DNA from: Grammothele lineata
Taxonomy: Eukaryota > Basidiomycota > Agaricomycetes > Polyporales > Polyporaceae
Length of the DNA stretch: 64,000 bases
Assembly (NCBI GenBank): GCA_002150815.3
Contig: NDFF03000381.1
Location: 744,001 to 808,000 of the forward strand
Direction: 5' to 3'
The position numbers were made by a program, and so were the translations under genes. This document shows, piece after piece, positions 25,591-39,785 of the stretch; positions within the stretch are counted from its first letter, which is position 1; every line of letters begins with the position of its first letter. The notes under the pieces are model-generated. The model had not been told where the DNA came from. It saw only the letters and a list, made by a program, of their open reading frames with translations, and did not search any database.

Positions 25591-25598
25591 TTTTATAC
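25591..25598 (-). promoter_or_regulatory. TATA box of cysteine-rich gene copy 2
   Basis: GTATAAAA on the minus strand lies about 100 bases upstream of the start codon, the same position as in copy 1. The leader between is also conserved (plus-strand GAACTGACTGACCTTCGTCT shared by both copies). Confidence 0.7.
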
Positions 25599-25600
25599 GC

Positions 25601-27171
25601 TTCAGACGGCTACAACCGTCAGTCTCGGCCTTTTCGAATTTTGCCTGTCAGCGTCTCGGGCAGCGGTTACTGCATTAGAGTTCGTTAAGGAACCATCCCC
25701 GCCCGACCGTATGTGCCTGCGTCTCCTTGCTCCCGGTCATAGACCACAGCCGAGCCTAAGAATCTACGGCGATACCTCACACCCCACTGTCTGTCTCTTC
25801 TCTCATAACCGCAGGTGACCAGGTAGTCGTGTCTGCGTTACGAACATACTCGCCTTCCTGATTTGCTTGTCTTGAGACCTCCGATGCTGAGCAGCGTATC
25901 CAAGCGCTTTTGGTTCGGCCGGGCAGCGAGGACGTCTGTGGGACCGCTCGGGACACCATTGCGCCGATGGACGGCGTCCGGGGCTAACCCCACCATCTAC
26001 AGAACAGCATGGCGCATGTACACCGGCGATAGTTACGTCAAGGTCGTAGATATCACCTTCATTCTCGATGGTGAGGGCGTTTGGCAAAGTTGTCCCGTGG
26101 GTCCGGTGGCGTCGGCTAACGGCCATGGTCCGACTAAATACTTCGAGGATGTCCGCTACGGCGGACGCCTTCGCACAGGCGGTATACCTAAAAACAATAA
26201 CAGTATACATGGGCCCGCTGTGTCACATCATAATGCTCAGTAAACAGGGAAGAAAACATACTTAGCTGAACTGTAGCAGCTCAGTATCCACCTTGGCCCT
26301 TACTATGACTCGCGCTCTGCACCATCTCTATCATATGAGACGCGCGGGCGTCCGATGTCAAGTCGCCGCCGTACGTGGCTTCTGCCATGTAGTCGAGCTA
26401 TGTGCCTGGCTGTACATGTGCTGGGGATGTCAAAGACGCACCTTCGGAGACTCTGGGTTTCTGGCCCATTCACGATCGAACTCGGGTCGGCTATCTAATT
26501 GAACACCGTTGTCCGCTCATGGCAAGTCATCAGAGCCGTTCCGTGGCCATGCGTCGTTTCGCTTACAACTCCCTACTATCGCCGTCGAGTTCCCATTGCT
26601 TCCCATCCGTCGGCGGAGACGTCAGTGGCATTTACGGGCCTTCAGAAGTGATGTAAAATGAAGAGCTCAGCTTCTTGGTAGTCTGGAATCGGGTGTCGAT
26701 GTATGGAAGACCGTGGCACTGTAACGGACATCCGCGCAGTTATTCTTCTAAAAAGACCTCCACGCAGTTTTCATGTATCCGTGTAACTGCGTTGTTGGGA
26801 TATATAACGCTTTCTTTCGTACCTTCAATTCACGGCTTGCGTCCATGTACTGGAAGTCTTCGCGATGGCTCACGGTCGTTGAACGGAGTGCTACCTATAA
26901 TCCTCCGAAACAGTACGAACAGTATAGAGCTAGGGATGAGGTCGTGAGCCTCCTCAACGTGGCGGGAGGTTGAGAGAGACATGGTAACGCCGTCTGAGAG
27001 ATCGTGAGAGTTCAACGCTGGAAAGGCGGTTATAACGCCGGCGTCCCCACCAAGATCGCACCCCTCCGTTCGTTCCCAGGGAGTACCACATGCCTATACC
27101 AATGTGCCCAGGGCAGCGACCGAAGCCTGCCGACCTCAACGTACACGCGTCTACCACTTGTCGCCGGTCCA
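25601..27171. other. Intergenic region of about 1.6 kb
   Basis: Lower GC than the gene-dense parts, with many short frames on both strands that do not join into a recognisable product. It may hold decayed sequence; I see no repeat edges or gene. Confidence 0.5.
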
Positions 27172-29710
<2,539 letters not shown>

Positions 29711-30762
29711 CCTGAATCTCTCTAAGGTCCGGGGGTAAGTGCAGGGCGAGGTCCAGGCGACTCGTTAGTCGGCAAGGTGGCGCCAACGGCTTGCGCGGGC
29801 GCGACGTGGCCTTGTCAGAGGATTAGAAGGAGTTCCTAAAGCAAAAGGAGAGAAGAAGTATCCAAAAGACGGGGAAACGGCGGGGAAAGCAGGGCAGGGA
29901 GAAAGAGGCAGAGAGACACGGATACGGGGGACAGAGACCGGACATTGACAAGGGTGCCTTGCAGGTGGCGGGCGTCGCGTGCCGAGAGCACCTCCGGACA
30001 TGCCGGATGCCAAGCCCTTTCCCCGAACAGCCACCGCCGAGACATCTTCTTTGATCGAGATCCACCGGCTGCTCGCAAATATCCTCCGAGTCCGCGAATG
30101 CATCGTGGCTTTCTTCCAGTTCCGTCATAGATAGCCAATGGTTTCCTTTCGAACCCAGTCATTTGTTAAGCCCGCATTTAACGAAACAAGCTGTTTGGAG
30201 TATCGCCCGTAGATAGATTGGGCAGAACAAGTTTCTTTGCGGGCACTGGTAGAGATGAACAAGCTTGGGTATGTTGGTTGCCGAGCTGCTACTTCAACGC
30301 ACGATGTTGTTAGTGGTTAATCAGGGCTATCACATGAGAAAACTGGACTTACGCCTGCGGCGCTTTTGCGTTCTGTGCTTAAGGGCCGAACTTAGGAATC
30401 AGGTTAAGAGATTCTCCAGGTTTAATTCGCATCTTGAATCTTGGGGCTGGCCATGTAGAAGTGAACATGGTCGTACGGGCCTTCAGCTATCTGTAGAGTT
30501 GGAGAGGTTAGAACGCGTCTTCTCCGCGTGCGCCCACTACTTATATGCTGCGCAGCGCGCCCCCTCTTCGGTACCGACCTCCCGAGCCCCGACTGGAGAT
30601 CGCACCAGTTTGCTTTCTGGCGGACTTACCGGCCCTGCGCGCCTCAAGCGCCCGTGCGTCATCCCGGTCCGCCGGGCTCACTCAGCGCGCGTTCTCCGTC
30701 TTTATATCTCGGAATCGTGAGTAACGTCTTCAACTCTTCCTCCCCTTGCTGCCGCAACACAC
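29711..30762. other. Divergent intergenic region between GH47 and ERV1
   Basis: It contains the upstream regions of both genes. TTTATATCTCGG near 30700 may be the TATA-like element of ERV1. No gene is evident. Confidence 0.55.
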
Positions 30763-31401
30763 ATGTCGTCGAGCACGTCCGGCTCGCCTTCAAAACCGTC
30801 TCTTCCGCCGGGCATGGTCCTCGGGCCCGACGGGAAGCCCTGCAAGATCTGCACCGCGTTCCGTCACTGGAAGCCCCGCACGGACAAGCCCAAGCAGCCC
30901 TCCGCCTCCTCCGCCGTCTCCTCTTCAACGCAAGGTCCACCAGGACAACAAAAAACAGCCGCAATGATGGCCGCATTTGCCTCCGGGGCCGGCTTCGTCT
31001 CCGCCGCCGCCGCCGCCGACGAAGCCTCCACCCAAGAAGACCCTCCGCGCCCCGCCAACTGCCCCCCAGACGTCGAGCAACTCGGGCGCGCGACCTGGAC
31101 CTTCCTCCACACCACAGCCGCCTACTACCCCGAGCGCCCCACGCCCTCCCAGCGCGTGCAGATGCTCTCCCTGCTGCGCGCGCTCCCCGTGCTCTACCCG
31201 TGCTCGCACTGCGCGACGCACCTGGGGGAGTGCATGCAGAGGCGGCCCCCGGACGTCAGTGGGCGCGAGGGGCTGAGCAGGTGGTTGTGTGAGAGGCATA
31301 ATGAGGTGAATGAGAGGCTGGGGAAGGAGAGGTTTGAGTGTGCGGTGGAGAGGTTGGATGAGAGGTGGAAGGACGGGCCGGTGGATGGGAGTTGTGATTG
31401 A
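30763..31401 (+). CDS. FAD-linked sulfhydryl oxidase ERV1/ALR
   Basis: Erv1 reoxidises Mia40 in the mitochondrial intermembrane space and passes electrons to cytochrome c. The gene is intronless, 212 residues. An N-terminal shuttle pair CKIC (near residue 27) precedes a Ser/Ala-rich linker. The FAD-binding core has GRATWTFLHTTAAYYPERPT, the active-site motif YPCSHCATHL and WLCERHNEVNERLGKERFEC, and the protein ends DERWKDGPVDGSCD. This C-terminus is diagnostic of Erv1 rather than Erv2, which carries a signal anchor. All active cysteines are present. Confidence 0.95.
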   Translation: MSSSTSGSPSKPSLPPGMVLGPDGKPCKICTAFRHWKPRTDKPKQPSASSAVSSSTQGPPGQQKTAAMMAAFASGAGFVSAAAAADEASTQEDPPRPANCPPDVEQLGRATWTFLHTTAAYYPERPTPSQRVQMLSLLRALPVLYPCSHCATHLGECMQRRPPDVSGREGLSRWLCERHNEVNERLGKERFECAVERLDERWKDGPVDGSCD

Positions 31402-31710
31402 GGAGGGGGGGGAGGGGTGGATGAGGTGAGTTGGTTGCGGTCTTCAAGACGAGGGAGGGGTCCGTGGATGGTGGCAGGGATGGGCGGAGGGGAGATCCAG
31501 TCTCTTCTCTCCGGGGTACAATCCGTCACCTTACCCTCCTGTTGCATCGTCTTCTATGTCCCATCACTCGTCGCTGACCTGGCCAACAGGATGCAGCACC
31601 TAGCATTGCAAGCTCACATTCAATTAGAAGCACAAGTCGGTCGTTATCATACGGGTACATTAATGCTACACATACCACCGCTCAATCGCTCCCCCACCAC
31701 AATCGCTCAG
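31402..31710. other. Convergent intergenic region (ERV1 / HIT-finger gene)
   Basis: A 309-bp spacer that should hold both 3' untranslated regions. No gene is seen. Confidence 0.6.
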
Positions 31711-33336
31711 TTACAACTCCTCGATCCTCGCCCTCTGCACAGGCCTCCCATTCCCCACCCTCTGAACCTCCCCACCGTTACTAAGCGCACGCCGCGCACC
31801 TTCATTCTCCATCATCTTCGCCCGCATCTGCGCCTCGTCCGCCAAGACGCGCATCATCGGCACAGGCGTGCCCAACACGTACGCCGCGTAGAACGTCAGC
31901 TTGTGCACTACATGGTTCGGCTTCGGCTTCTTCCCCGGCTCGTTTGTAGGGCTTTGAGGTTCAGGTTGGGAAGGCTCGCCGAAGAAGGCCGCGAGATCTG
32001 ATAGGGCGCGGAGGACGGTTGAGCTAGGATGTGCGTCTAGGTCGTCTGACCTGGGGCCCACGACCGTTACTGTTGCAGGGAGCAGAAGGGTTGTCGCGTC
32101 CTTGAGTAGCAGGGAGAACAGTTGCGGGTTCACCGCGTTCTGTATGAACCTGTTTAGACCTGCGTTCGTACGCGTCCGTGCCTGTGGTGCTTACCGGAGG
32201 AAAACGCGACCAGAGGTCCGTGACGGCCCCCGAGAGCGACGGAAAGACCGTCGTAGACCGCCGGTCTGCGAGGAAGGGCACGAGTTGGGATATTGTCCGT
32301 TTGGCTTCTACGCGGTCCGGATCCTGGGGCGGGAGCGAGGACAAGGACGATACTGCGAAGTGGCGCACTGCGTATGCGTATGCGACGCTACCGTCCGAAC
32401 GTTCCTGTTAGCGTGCGCCGGAATCCACAGCGAGTCCGAGCCAAGCGCGATGCGACGTACCAAACTGCACAGATATTGTACAACAGCAATGGCCCGCTCG
32501 TCGCCGTGTCCACCGACCTTTTCACCAAAGGCTCGGGCACGTCCATGATCGCCGGTCGCCCGCCCCGCCTTTGCCCCGGAGCCGTAGAAGTGGAGTCCGT
32601 CGCGTCCGACACAACGCCGACTGCTATTGTCCACCACGGCTCGACCTGCACGCGTTCGAGCTCTTCACTCGCGAGAAGCTGTTGCGCAAGCTCGCTGTCC
32701 GGGTCGTTCAGCGCGCGCAGGAACTTGTCGCGCTCTGCAGGGGTTAGGGCATCCCATAGCTCGTCGTACGTTGCGCTATCTGCTCGAAAGAACGGAAGCG
32801 ATCAGCAAGAATTGTTGGCGTCCAGGTGGGATTCGTGCGCACCGATGTCCAAGCCCTTCAATCGCGCCGCGAGGTCGTTCTCCTCTTCGTCCTCGTCTCC
32901 CTCGCCGAGAAGCGGGCTGTCATCCAGCGCGTCCTCTTCGAAGCGTTTTAGTAGGTCAAGCATCCTCTTCCGCTCCTCTGTGCTCGCGGAAGGGGCGCTC
33001 TGCACGTCCTGCTCGACCTCCTTACGGTAGAACGACTCGGAGCAGTCTCCATGTTTCTACCTCCGCGTGAGCACGCACAGCAGCGCCGCGAATTGCGTGA
33101 AGGGAGACGCACCTCAGAACGGAAACAGACTAAGGAGCAATATGGGACGTTACACCGCGGGCAGGTGTAGCGCGAGAACTGTCGGCGGCAGCTGTGAGCC
33201 CGTTCAGGCGGACGCCGCGCGCGCGAGAGGAGAGAGGGGCGGGTACTCACATCGCGCATGGAATGGTGGAGATGGCTTCCTGCGAGTCTTGCGAGGTCGA
33301 GGCAATGATGGGTTCCTCAGAGGGTTCTTGTGACAT
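31711..33336 (-). CDS. HIT-type zinc finger protein (ZNHIT2-like)
   Basis: About six exons. The first exon and second join across a phase-2 intron to give IPCAICRRQFSRYTCPRCNV, then PYCSLVCFRSE and KHGDCSESFYRKEV, a complete zf-HIT with all zinc ligands. A long acidic segment (DEDEEENDLAARLKGLDI) and YDELWDALTPAERDKFLRAL follow, then PWW, YNICAV and a C-terminal helical region ending in VQRARIEEL. The domain order (N-terminal HIT finger, long C-terminal part) resembles ZNHIT2, which works with the R2TP chaperone complex in snRNP assembly. That role is by family only. A start at 33336 is supported by the first exon (MSQEPSEEP). It is divergent from PAF1. Confidence 0.78.
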
Positions 33337-33419
33337 CGTGTTGCGTGCAAAGATGCTTAAGGGTGGAGGAAAGTGGCGGAAACATCGCCCTCGCCGAGTC
33401 GCGCGCAGGGGAGACGAGT

Positions 33420-33432
33420 AACCCTAACCCTA
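33420..33432. promoter_or_regulatory. Telobox-like motif in the HIT-finger/PAF1 divergent promoter
   Basis: AACCCTAACCCTA, two telomere-type units, lies in the 171-bp gap between two divergent genes. Teloboxes are bound by Tbf1/Myb-type factors in fungi; here it is a motif match only. Confidence 0.5.
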
Positions 33433-33507
33433 GATCTGGGTGGTCACCACAGGCGCGTCAACTGTTCAGTGCTCTGTCCCGGTCCGTCAACACGGTCTCT
33501 ACTCACC

Positions 33508-35211
33508 ATGAGCTTCAAAAAGAGGTGCGTCTCTTTAAGCATGTCAGGAATTGACCACGGACTAAGCAGGCTCTCTGTGACAGTAAATTGGATCTCCTCA
33601 TCCGTGTACGCTACTCCAACCCACTTCCCGCGCCGCCATGTCCTCCCAAACTCCTCGACATACCCACCGACCCTATGCGCTATGCGCGACCCGAATTCTT
33701 GGACGAGATTGCACAGGGGACACCCTTCCCGATGGTGGTGGACGGAGAGCTGGGTATGCCACTTGACCTGTCGCGATGGGATTGTCTGTGGGAGGAGAAC
33801 GGGGACGATTCAGGTGCGTATGTGCGCTCATGGGGCTCCGACTGCCATTGACACGTCCATTTGTCTGGTCACTCTCCGTGGATAGAGTTGAACCCGGATC
33901 CCAAGAACCTTCCTCCACTTGACCCAAGAGACCAGTTCTTGCTCGGCGACGCTGGATCCTCATCTAACTCCTTCCTCGGTGCTTCAACTTCCGGAACATC
34001 AACACCACTGTCTTCCGTACCACAAGTAGCATGGCTGCGCAAGACCGAATATTTGAGTCGAGAACACTCGATTCGTTCAGCACACTTGCAGGAAGCGTAC
34101 GTCTCCCGCTACTACGTGCCTTACATCCACTCACACCGCCTTCTCCCATTCGCTCTACTCGCGTCATAACATAACCTCTTGCAGGAAACAAGCCCGAGAA
34201 GCCCCCATCGACGTCTCCCGCGACGCCCAGCTGCGCGACATCGACGCCTCCTTCGCCGCCATCGAGAGCTCGAACCTCAGCGCGCTCCGGCACCCGACCA
34301 AGCCCGAGCTCACCGCCGTCGAGGCCTTCGAGATCTTCCCCGACGCGGACATCTGGGCGAACGCGTACGATTTGTTCCGCTTCCAGGAGCGGCCTGGGGA
34401 TAGGCCTGTCGAGGTGCGTATTTTCGGCTCCGTGCTCTGTGTGGTTGAGGGTTGGGTGGACGCTGACGCTGACGCTGGCGCTGCGCGTAGACGGAGGACC
34501 CGAGGTTGGACTGTGCGATATTGCGGCCGATGGAGGCAGACGGGGACCATTTCTTGGCGTACTACCTCACGAAGGAGGACGAGGATGCGCTGGAGTTCAA
34601 AGAGAAGCGGCTCGCGCGGTCCCCCGACGATCCTCCAGAAGACGAGGTGCGTATTCTCCTCCTCATATCTTCTAAAGCAAGCGAATTGAGTGGCGGACGG
34701 ACATACAGCCCACGGCATTCCACTTCGTACGCGACTACGAGACGGTCAAGGTCGAGCAGGAGGTGCCGAACGAGTTCTTGCTCGTGCTTGACGAGGGCGG
34801 CGATGAGGTGGACGCCAAGGGCGTACCCCGGCCAAAGGGCGCGTACTACAAGAACATCGAGCGCAAGATGCTCCTCAAGAAGAAGCGCGTGAACGTACGT
34901 CCCCCTCCCCTTTCTCTTCCCCTTCCATGATGCGTACAGCAACTAACGCGCTCCCTTCGCCACAGACATACGAGTCCTACGGAGACAAGTGGGACGTCGT
35001 CCGTCTAACGCACACCCCAATGAGCCCCGAGGAAGCTCAGGAGCGCGAGGAGGCGCTCGCCGAGGTCACGGACCCGCTCTTCCCGCTCGCGCGCGCAGAC
35101 GCCGACGCCGACGCCGAGGGCGAGGTGGACGACCCGCTCGGGCTCAACGGCCACGCGCATGGCTCTTCGCGCGACGTGAACCAGGACGCGATTGACGTCT
35201 TTGGGGAGTAG
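33508..35211 (+). CDS. RNA polymerase II-associated factor PAF1
   Basis: Paf1 is the scaffold subunit of the PAF1 complex, which accompanies elongating RNA polymerase II and supports H2B ubiquitination and H3K4 methylation. The first coding exon is only 17 nt (MSFKK), spliced to KLDLLIRVRYSNPLPAPPCP, the conserved Paf1 opening. Later motifs: KLLDIPTDPMRYARPEFLDE, LPPLDPRDQFLLGD, AWLRKTEYLSRE, FEIFPDADIWANAYDLFRFQ, FHFVRDYETVKVEQEVPNEF and YYKNIERKMLLKKKRVN. The C-terminus is acidic with an Asp/Ala run and ends DAIDVFGE. The repeat-like acidic end is usual in the family. Confidence in the identity is high; exact edges of small exons are predictions. Confidence 0.93.
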
Positions 35212-35425
35212 GCCTGCCTTTGGGGGTTTGGGCGGTGCGTACGGACAGCACTACCCGAGATTGTTCTTCTGTACGCAGTGTAGAGTAATCTAGGATATCC
35301 GTTGCTTTGTGTTTTGCTGGAGGGGTATATACAAAGCTCGTACGGGTCGTCAAGAACGTGCATAGATCGAAAGAGCACAAGCAGCAGCATCGGGGGTACA
35401 CTCATCGACACGTCCTCCCACCCCT

Positions 35426-36222
35426 TCACTCCTCCTTATCCTTCCCATCCCCCGCCTGCGCGCCCGCCGCAGCGAGCTTGTGCACGCGGAACGCCATGTC
35501 GACCGCCATGACGAGGGGCACGAGGAAGAACGGCACGTAGCTCGAGAGCAGGAGCAGCCGCTGTTCCGCGGTGAGCGACGCCCCTGGTCCGAGGGAGACG
35601 GGCGAGACGGGCAGGGAGAGCACGGTGGCGAGGCACGGTATGGTCGTTGTCGCCGTGGAGGCGCCGTAGACGAGGAGGAGGGTGTAGATTGAGGTGCAGC
35701 CTGGGCGAGCGTACGGGTGGGGAGGGGTGATGAGGTAGGTGTTGGGGAAGACGAAATGGAGGACGTACCGTGCCACAGCCCTCGCAAACCGAGGATGAAC
35801 GTCGGTAGTTGGAAGAACCTACGACGCGTATATCCTGTCAGCACTCGCGCATTCCGTACCAATAGCGAGAAAGAGAGAAGGACGCACGCCTCGACCATCA
35901 AGAAACTCCTAAACCACGCCGAGGTCTGGTACGCCCCAGGGCCAAACAGACCCATCGCCCCACCGATGAGCGGGTCCGCGGACATGTCCACATAAAACTT
36001 GGGCAGCGCGGCGAGCGGCGCGGGCACCCAGCCTTTAGGGTAGAGGGCCTGGCAGTCGAGCAGGACTGTCGCGGGGATGTGGATCTACAGGTACCGTGAT
36101 GCGCCGGGGGTCAGTTGCCTGTTCATTGAGTGCAACTTGAGGGGAAGTGGAGGGGTACGCACCAGGAAGAAGAGGAAGTATGCGAGGTCGCGCGGGCGTT
36201 GGGCGAGGGGTATCCGGGACAT
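35426..36222 (-). CDS. EXPERA-domain membrane protein (TMEM97-like)
   Basis: EXPERA proteins are four-helix ER or endosomal membrane proteins related to sterol isomerase EBP and the sigma-2 receptor TMEM97. Four exons join to about 200 residues. The start at 36222 gives MSRIPLAQRPRDLAYFLFFL, followed by IHIPATVLLDCQALYPKGW, the conserved DCQ.LYP signature, then YVDMSADPLIGG, WFRSFLMVEAFFQLPTFILG, LVYGASTATTTIPCLATVL and YVPFFLVPLVMAVDMAFRV. The C-terminus is charged (DGKDKEE). The order of charged residues in helices matches the TMEM97 group. Enzyme activity is not established. Confidence 0.85.
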
Positions 36223-36569
36223 GACGGACGTAAACGTTTGAACGACCAGAGGGAAGGCTGAAGAAGCCAGGACGATGGCCAGCCGTCGGACGCGTCGCGG
36301 CGCCAACGCGTCCCCGAGCGCGCTCGTACAAAACGCGGTCGTCACAGCCCTCGTCACGCGCGGCCCGGGGTGCCTTAGATGGTGCGCCGTGCAGAGTTCC
36401 AGACCCAATACTCAGCACTCAGTACTCAAGGTTCTGTCAAGTACAGGACTTCCAAACGGATATTAGAGCGGCGATGTGGACGGGTACATTACTACAAACT
36501 CTAGGTAATCTAAATCGCTCCTCCAGCCCACAGTCAACGTCACACCAGCGACCAGCCTGAGTACACCGC
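36223..36569. other. Intergenic region (EXPERA upstream / rhomboid 3' end)
   Basis: A 347-bp gap between two minus-strand genes, holding the EXPERA upstream region and the rhomboid 3' untranslated region. No gene seen. Confidence 0.55.
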
Positions 36570-38340
36570 TCAATCCGTCTTGGCCTCTCCGCTCGACTGC
36601 GAGTTCTTGACCTTGAGCTTCGTACCGTGTCCGTGGAGGTAGAACGCAACGGGGAGGTCCCACACGCGAAGCGAGTACCAGATCTCCGCGCCATACTTGA
36701 ACCAGAACCAGCCGAACAGCGCACCTCCCAAGTGCGCAAAGTGGTCGAGCATCCTGCAAAGAAACCCGCGTCAGCAAGTCCGCCCACCAAAGTCCCTCAT
36801 CAAGCAAGTGCAAGAGTAAGAGGATCAACACAAAGCACTCACTTCCACCCACGAAGTACCCCAAGCGTGTCAAACGCAACCAGCGCAAAGAACCCAGTCT
36901 GGATATTAATCGGGAACCACGGCGGGACGACGAACGTGATCTCCGCGTCGGGAAACCCGAACGCGGTGATCGTCAGCAGCGCGTAGACCGCCCCGGACGA
37001 GCCGAGCGACCACCAGCCCTCTTCCGCCATCTGCGCCGAACGCTTCGCGACTGTCGTGGCTTCGCTCGCGGCGGTGTCGGCGGTGGCGGAGGAGAGTCCG
37101 AGTCGGGAGCTGATGGTGGTGGAGCGTGCGGCGGAGGCGGAGGCAGAGGCGGACGAGGGAGTCGCGGCGGCGCGTAGGCGCGCGATGAGCCGGGGGTACT
37201 GCCAGCGCGCGGAGCCGATGTGCGATACAAGTCCGGAGAATAGGCCCGCTGAAGGGGAGATACGTTAGTGTATGAGACTTCGGGTATGTATTGACACGTA
37301 CCAGAGACAAAGACCGCCAGGAGGTGCCACCGCGGGGAGACTTCTGGGAGCCCACCGCGTTCTTTCTCTACCTGCTTCATCTGGATGTAGAGCTGCTGGC
37401 TAGCGGCCGCGCCTATCAGACACAAGCGTCAGAGGGCAATTGCGAGACGGGGTGGAGGGTCACGGACCGAAGCTTGCTAGCGCCATACAATTGAACAAGA
37501 GGTGGAAGAAGCCCTCGTGGCTGAGAGCATAGCGTCGGTTTTGCATCCAGCACAGGGTATACAAAGAAATGCGCGCACCTGAACATACTCGTGAAGAGCG
37601 TATACGAACGCCCCGAGAGGGGATTGTGAGCGAAGCTGTGCATCATGACCGCGCTCAAGCGGGGGACGCGCCACGCCAGGAAGACCATACAATTGACCGC
37701 GCCGATAGCCCAACACATCCGCTTCCCCTCCGAAGCGTTCAATATCGGCTGGAATACTTGCACGTACGACCAGGTGAGCATACTCTTTGTAGTGTCGGGG
37801 AGCGAGTCGATAGAGGACTTGAACGAGGCGAGGCAAGTTTGGAGTGTCTATTGAGGCGCAGAGTGTGAGGACGCAGACCGAGCACGAAGAGCACCTAAGG
37901 CTTACCCGACCAAATGCAAAGTACTTTGCTCGCGACAGCTCCTCGGATGTTGGGGGCCGGTTCTTGTCGTACCCTCCCTGTGGCGCAGCCCTGAGGTGCG
38001 CCCACCACTTGAAGAGCTCATAGTTTGTCAGATGTGCCCCGACGGCCAGAGCAGTTGCGCCGCCCGCAAATGCAAACTGAAAGAATGTGAGCTTACAATG
38101 GATGAGAACACACATATGGATACGCACCAGGATCTGCTTTCCGACGGGTATCCTGCTCACTTCATCGGCGAAGGATGGGATGGACTTGGTCTTGGCGATT
38201 TCTGTTTTGAACTTCGGGGCCTGCGAGGCCTCTGTTCCAACTGAGCGTGCAAGACGAGTGTTACGAGTGAAGGAGAAGGAGCGTGGCGGGGGACGACATG
38301 GCAGAGACCAGGCTCTGGGTGGGCGTAGAGTCCAAAGCAT
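36570..38340 (-). CDS. Mitochondrial rhomboid serine protease (Pcp1/PARL-like)
   Basis: Inner-membrane rhomboid protease expected to cleave substrates such as Mgm1/OPA1 and cytochrome c peroxidase. The start at 38340 gives a basic amphipathic presequence (MLWTLRPPRAWSLPCRPPPR). Seven exons join. Core motifs: SAVMMHSFAHNPLSGRSYTL, SHEGFFHLLFNCMALASFG (HxxxN oxyanion site), the serine motif GSSGAVYALL and the histidine helix LDHFAHLGGALFGWFWF. An Ala/Ser/Arg-rich insert of about 90 residues precedes the catalytic serine. The serine motif is GSSG rather than the more usual GASG; the nucleophile itself is kept. Ends SGEAKTD. Confidence 0.9.
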
Positions 38341-38469
38341 GCGAGCGGCTGCGTCACTGCGAGGCGCGCGTGTGCGCTCTTTTGCCTCCTGTCTCGTGCC
38401 CTCCGCCGAGCCACCGCGCACTCCCTCCAGCCGCGGCTTGTCTTCGTCTCCCACACGCGTGCAGAACAT

Positions 38470-39785
38470 ATGTTCTTCTACGTCTTCTTCCTCCGCCCTC
38501 CACCCACGCAGGTCTCGCCGGGCAGCCTCGTCGCCTTCACGCCGAAGCTCGCAAACGATCTCCGCACCGAAGACTTCCTCGGCGACCAGGAGCTCTTCTA
38601 TGCCTGGTCGCCCGTCGCCCCTGGCCCCGCGCAGGCGTTTCCTAGCTTAACGGCGCCGCAAAAGCTGACCGTATGGCGTCCTGGAAACTTCAAAGAGTTT
38701 TCCGTCCCGCTTCCACCGCGCGCGCGCGAGGGCGAGGGGTACCGGCTCGTACTCACAACGCGGCAGCACGCGCGCGCACACGTCATGAACCTTGCCGCGC
38801 GAGACCTCGGGGAGAGGCCGTTCCCCGTGATGTCCATGCCCGTCCTCGTGAGCGCGCGCGGGAGGGCGGAGAAGCAGCAGGAGATCGAGCGGGTGTACAG
38901 GGTCCCGCTCCTCCTCGGGAAGGACGGGTTCCTCAAGGTCCGCGAGCAGACGTCGTTCGATCTGGACAAGGTGTGTGGGCAGTGTTGCGCGTCGGAGAGG
39001 CACGCTAATTTTGTAGGTCGCGCGGTAGAAAGTGTGGGATAGCGGGATTGGGCTGAGCTCTTGGTTGGTCGAACTCGCGGAGGAACAAGCCCCGAACAAG
39101 GGTGAATACACGCTCGTCTCTCGTGCGCGCGATGCGCTACTTTCGCCGCGCAAACGTAGGATCATTGAGCTAGGTACGTTCTGCCGGGCTTCACTGGCGA
39201 GTTTTCCGTTGATCACATCCTCGGTTCAGGCGCAGGTACCGGCATAGTCTCCCTTACGCTAGGGGCTCTCCGTTCTACACGAACGACAGACGACACAGGA
39301 TGCATCTTGACCAGCGATCTCGGTACGTACGGTCTAATGCCGCTTCCGCATACAGTTCGTGACCGCCTCCAGACTCCGCGCTCCCTCTCCTTACGCACAA
39401 CGTCTCCGCAAACGACGGTCTGTTCCACTCATCCGCCACCCGCCCACGGCCGCTTGCGCTCGACTGGGATGAAGAACTCCCACCCGGCGTAGTCGGTGTA
39501 GAAGGCGGCTTCGACGCGATCATCATGGCCGACGTGACCTACAACACCGCGTCCTTCCCCGCGCTCGTCAAGACCCTCGCCGCGCTCATCCGTCTCAGCC
39601 CCCCAGAAGCTCTGCCTACTATCGTGCTCGGGTACAAGGAGCGCGATCCGGAAGAGAGGACGCTGTGGGACCTTGTGAAGGAGATCGGCGTCACTTTGGA
39701 GCGGGTTGGGGAGAGGCAGGGTGCTGGTCGGGAGCCAGTGGAAATCTGGATAGGGAGATGTGAGGCGAAGAATGGCTCATCGTGA
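38470..39785 (+). CDS. Family-16 lysine methyltransferase-like protein (METTL21/EFM6-type)
   Basis: S-adenosylmethionine-dependent methyltransferase of the PF10294 group, whose members methylate lysines of elongation factors and chaperones. After an N-terminal part with TPKLANDLRTEDFLGDQELF and KLTVWRPGNFKEFSVPLPPR, exon 2 (starting after the AG at 39026) encodes KKVWDSGIGLSSWLVELAEE. The SAM-binding motif IIELGAGTGIVSLTLGALR is restored by an intron at about 39172. A 50-nt intron then joins ILTSDLDSALPLLTHNVSAN to ALDWDEELP and the post-I motif FDAIIMADVTYNTASFPALV. It ends at 39785. The start codon may lie in an upstream exon, because a CAG acceptor lies just after MFFYVFFLRPPPT. The substrate is unknown. 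Confidence 0.75.

Larger units (their letters stand above)
24340..25600. repeat. Tandem duplication unit 2
   Basis: Direct-repeat partner of 22560-23830. It contains a truncated TRM82 5' end, a spacer, the conserved 3'-UTR intron and cysteine-rich gene copy 2 with its TATA box. Confidence 0.85.
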
